Notes under the pieces: generated by a model | What the model was told of the DNA's origin: nothing | The model's database searches: none | What the model saw: the letters and a program-made list of their open reading frames with translations, nothing else | Origin: an uncultured Rubritalea sp. | Lineage (GTDB): Bacteria; Verrucomicrobiota; Verrucomicrobiia; Verrucomicrobiales; Akkermansiaceae | Reading direction: 5' to 3' | NCBI GenBank assembly: GCA_937923145.1 | Contig: CALAJT010000034.1 | Location: forward strand, 1-33,348 | DNA: 33,348 nucleotides | Shown here: positions 31,294 through 33,348 of the stretch, in pieces | How the letters are laid out: the number at the start of each line of letters is the position of its first letter | How positions within the stretch are numbered: the first letter of the stretch is position 1 | Program-made: the position numbers and the translations under genes

Positions 31294-33348
31294 ATGAAAT
31301 CAAATTACAAAATTATAAGGCTAGTCGCTAGTATCGGAGCAATAAGTTTGTTACAGAACTTGAATGCAGCTGTCACTTTTCAAGTGAACTATGTTCAGGT
31401 TGATGCTGGCACTTATAGAGATGACCAAGACGCTACTTCAGGTGGAATAAATGATAGTGGTGTCGATCAGCGGTTGGCTGGATTAGTCCAGGGGGTGGTA
31501 GATGATTATGCTACTAGATTATTAGATTACCGAGATCCTACAGATGCTCCGAATGCAGTTGTATTGAGCATTTCAGCTGGTGATTTGGATCCAACATCTA
31601 GAACTTTAGCGTTTGCCGGACCTACAAATACAGCAAGAGCTGGAAGGTTTGAAGTTGCTAGCTCAGGTATTGTTCATGTTAACACTCGATTTGCTAATCA
31701 AACTGATGAGGAGCTCAGAGCGACCATATTTCATGAGTTTGGTCACGTCATCGGTATAGGGACACTGTGGACTCAGAATGGTTTAATTGATGGGGATGGT
31801 CAGTTCATTGGAGAACAAGGACTTGAGAAATTTCAAAGAGACTTTTCACCAACTGCAACATTTGTGCCTATTGAAGACGCAGGTGGTGCGGGAACAGCTG
31901 GTGGTCACTGGGATGAAGGTACAGGTTTGAGTGGTATTAATCCCAATTCCCCTTATTTTGGACGTTCGTTTGATAATGAAATCCTCACTGGTATTGCAGG
32001 AGTAGACGAGTATCTATCTGACGTGACACTAGGTGCTTATTTCGATTTAGGATATGAGGTTGATTTCATCGTGAACTCAGGACCGTTTTTCTGGGATGCA
32101 GGAAACCCTGCAGAGGATGGCGCTATTACTTCAGGAGATGGAATTTGGAATTTCACTAACAGAAATTTCGCTAATGAAACTGGATCTGAAAATTTAGTTT
32201 ACAAAGATCGCTTTATTTTAGTCTTCGGTGACGTAGGTAGCCAAGTGACTCTTGACGGTGTATTTAATCCTTCATCTATATCTATTGAAGCAGATAATTA
32301 CACATTCTTGAATGGCGGTTTAGATACTACAGAAGGTTTAAAGCTGACTGTCGTAGATGCCGCTCACACTCTAAATTTAAATTCACCAGTATCTGGCACG
32401 GGAACTTTCACTCTAGATGGAGCCGGCACAGTGAATAACCTGAATAATATCTCCGCTGAGACAATACTCAGCGCAGGCACTCTACTCAACAATGGAACAG
32501 GAACTATTACAGGTGATATTACCGTTGCTGATGGGGCTAAACTTGAATCAGATGCAGGTGGACTAGGAAATAACGTCACTCTCACCAATGATGGGGAAGT
32601 TGAACTCACTGGTAATCAAACAGTCGCTAGTTATGTCTCTTCATCAAGAATCTTTGGTGCTGGTAGTCTCACTGCAAACACATTTGCTCTTAATGATGGA
32701 GCGATAGTAGATTCTGATCTCCTCAATGGTGCCATCAATGCAAATGGCGCAGTTGCTATAAATCGTGCTACTACTGGAGACTTAAATGTGCTTTCTGGTG
32801 TAACTACTCTTACAGGAAGCAATGCTGCTAATGTAACTATTGCTAACGGCGCAGAACTCCTTCCTGTGGCTAATTCACTTTCAGACACTGGCTCTGTAAG
32901 CAATGCTGGTACCCTTACTCTCCAGGGAGACGAGACAGTCGCTGGCTATGATGGCAGAGGCGGATTTCTACGAGGTGCAGGTAATTTTAGCGTGAGCAAT
33001 TTCGCAGGTGGCTTGATCGAAACACGAGTAAATGGAGCTGCATCAGTCGATCTCACTGTAGATGTAGGCGGTGGACAAGTAACTCTCGGAACAGGGTCCA
33101 CACTGAAGTTTGGAACAAATAATAGATCAGTCAATGTGCTGGATGTATTCCAAATATTCACAAACACTAGTGGTATTGTAGGAGATTCCAGTTCTATAGG
33201 TTTTCAGAATTTTGATAACTCTAATCTTGGTGCTGACGTGTCAGCTGTATTCGATGTTCAGACTGGAGCAGTCTTTATCACAGGCAGCTCTGACGCAGGC
33301 AGCACAGTGAATACAACATCCGTCGCCAGAGCTTTACTAGGGGCGCAG
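31294..33348 (+). CDS. Secreted leishmanolysin-like metalloprotease with beta-helical passenger (partial)
   Basis: The frame opens at the ATG at 31294 and stays open for 685 codons to the window end. Residues 1-25 are a signal peptide ending LNAA. The zinc site is FHEFGHVIGIGTLW (H147, E148, H151), with a third ligand likely H205 in GGHWDEG, as in bacterial relatives of peptidase family M8. SDVTLGAYFDLGYEVD closes the catalytic domain. From about residue 280 on, the sequence is a repetitive, Gly/Asn/Thr-rich beta-helix; two copies spaced about 105 residues begin TVADGAKL and TIANGAEL. The last residues (TTSVARALLGAQ) resemble the segment before an autotransporter barrel. The 3' end is missing. 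Confidence 0.88.
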   Translation, partial: MKSNYKIIRLVASIGAISLLQNLNAAVTFQVNYVQVDAGTYRDDQDATSGGINDSGVDQRLAGLVQGVVDDYATRLLDYRDPTDAPNAVVLSISAGDLDPTSRTLAFAGPTNTARAGRFEVASSGIVHVNTRFANQTDEELRATIFHEFGHVIGIGTLWTQNGLIDGDGQFIGEQGLEKFQRDFSPTATFVPIEDAGGAGTAGGHWDEGTGLSGINPNSPYFGRSFDNEILTGIAGVDEYLSDVTLGAYFDLGYEVDFIVNSGPFFWDAGNPAEDGAITSGDGIWNFTNRNFANETGSENLVYKDRFILVFGDVGSQVTLDGVFNPSSISIEADNYTFLNGGLDTTEGLKLTVVDAAHTLNLNSPVSGTGTFTLDGAGTVNNLNNISAETILSAGTLLNNGTGTITGDITVADGAKLESDAGGLGNNVTLTNDGEVELTGNQTVASYVSSSRIFGAGSLTANTFALNDGAIVDSDLLNGAINANGAVAINRATTGDLNVLSGVTTLTGSNAANVTIANGAELLPVANSLSDTGSVSNAGTLTLQGDETVAGYDGRGGFLRGAGNFSVSNFAGGLIETRVNGAASVDLTVDVGGGQVTLGTGSTLKFGTNNRSVNVLDVFQIFTNTSGIVGDSSSIGFQNFDNSNLGADVSAVFDVQTGAVFITGSSDAGSTVNTTSVARALLGAQ

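Overview
This 33.3 kb window looks like a piece of a free-living, Gram-negative bacterial chromosome of moderate to low GC. The best guess is a member of the Verrucomicrobiota. The reasons are the many small lipoproteins with a GRPGFVFNPF / VDVDGIP tail, the lack of clear Shine-Dalgarno sites before most genes, a secreted metalloprotease fused to an autotransporter-type beta-helix, and a CAAX-protease-related protein of the kind found in exosortase-bearing genomes. This assignment is an inference from protein style, not from a marker gene.

Layout. (1) 1-3400, minus strand: the start of an unknown gene, a calcineurin-like phosphoesterase, a TolC-type outer-membrane lipoprotein and a conserved lipoprotein of unknown function. 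(2) 3461-4375: a DUF3147 membrane protein and a small lipoprotein whose signal region contains a 9-bp tandem repeat. (3) 4407-11677: a complete RND efflux operon (TetR regulator with an upstream palindromic operator, outer-membrane factor, membrane fusion protein, inner-membrane pump) with overlapping or nearly touching genes, followed by a small lipoprotein. (4) 11855-14137: tRNA-Ala(GGC), rsfS, a four-helix membrane protein and trpB. (5) 14215-18562: a DUF1801 gene interrupted by one in-frame TGA, a TPR protein, a dGTPase gene placed directly behind a terminator hairpin, and two probable decayed small genes. (6) 18821-24878: recQ and a large SNF2-type helicase with its own terminator and a perfect 16-bp upstream palindrome. 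(7) 24913-25240: a previously unlabelled 328-bp element made of two diverged inverted copies of an 80-bp unit. (8) 25254-26797, minus strand: lipA and a DUF3592 protein. (9) 26985-27281: the wreck of a MmcQ/YjbR-family gene. (10) 27336-30668: a compact four-gene run of Lrp/AsnC regulator, aminotransferase, intramembrane CAAX-type protease and a soluble Ser/Thr kinase. (11) 30756 to the end: a small lipoprotein and a large leishmanolysin-like protease with beta-helical repeats, cut off by the window edge.

The most unusual theme is gene decay in the gaps. At least two recognisable small-protein families (DUF1801, MmcQ/YjbR), and probably two more genes, are still readable but broken by single stops or frameshifts. 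Other points worth following are the inverted-repeat element, the two palindromes that look like operators, and the metalloprotease whose Met-turn position appears to be leucine. No CRISPR array, phage or complete insertion sequence was seen, and I found no clear new defence or biosynthetic system.
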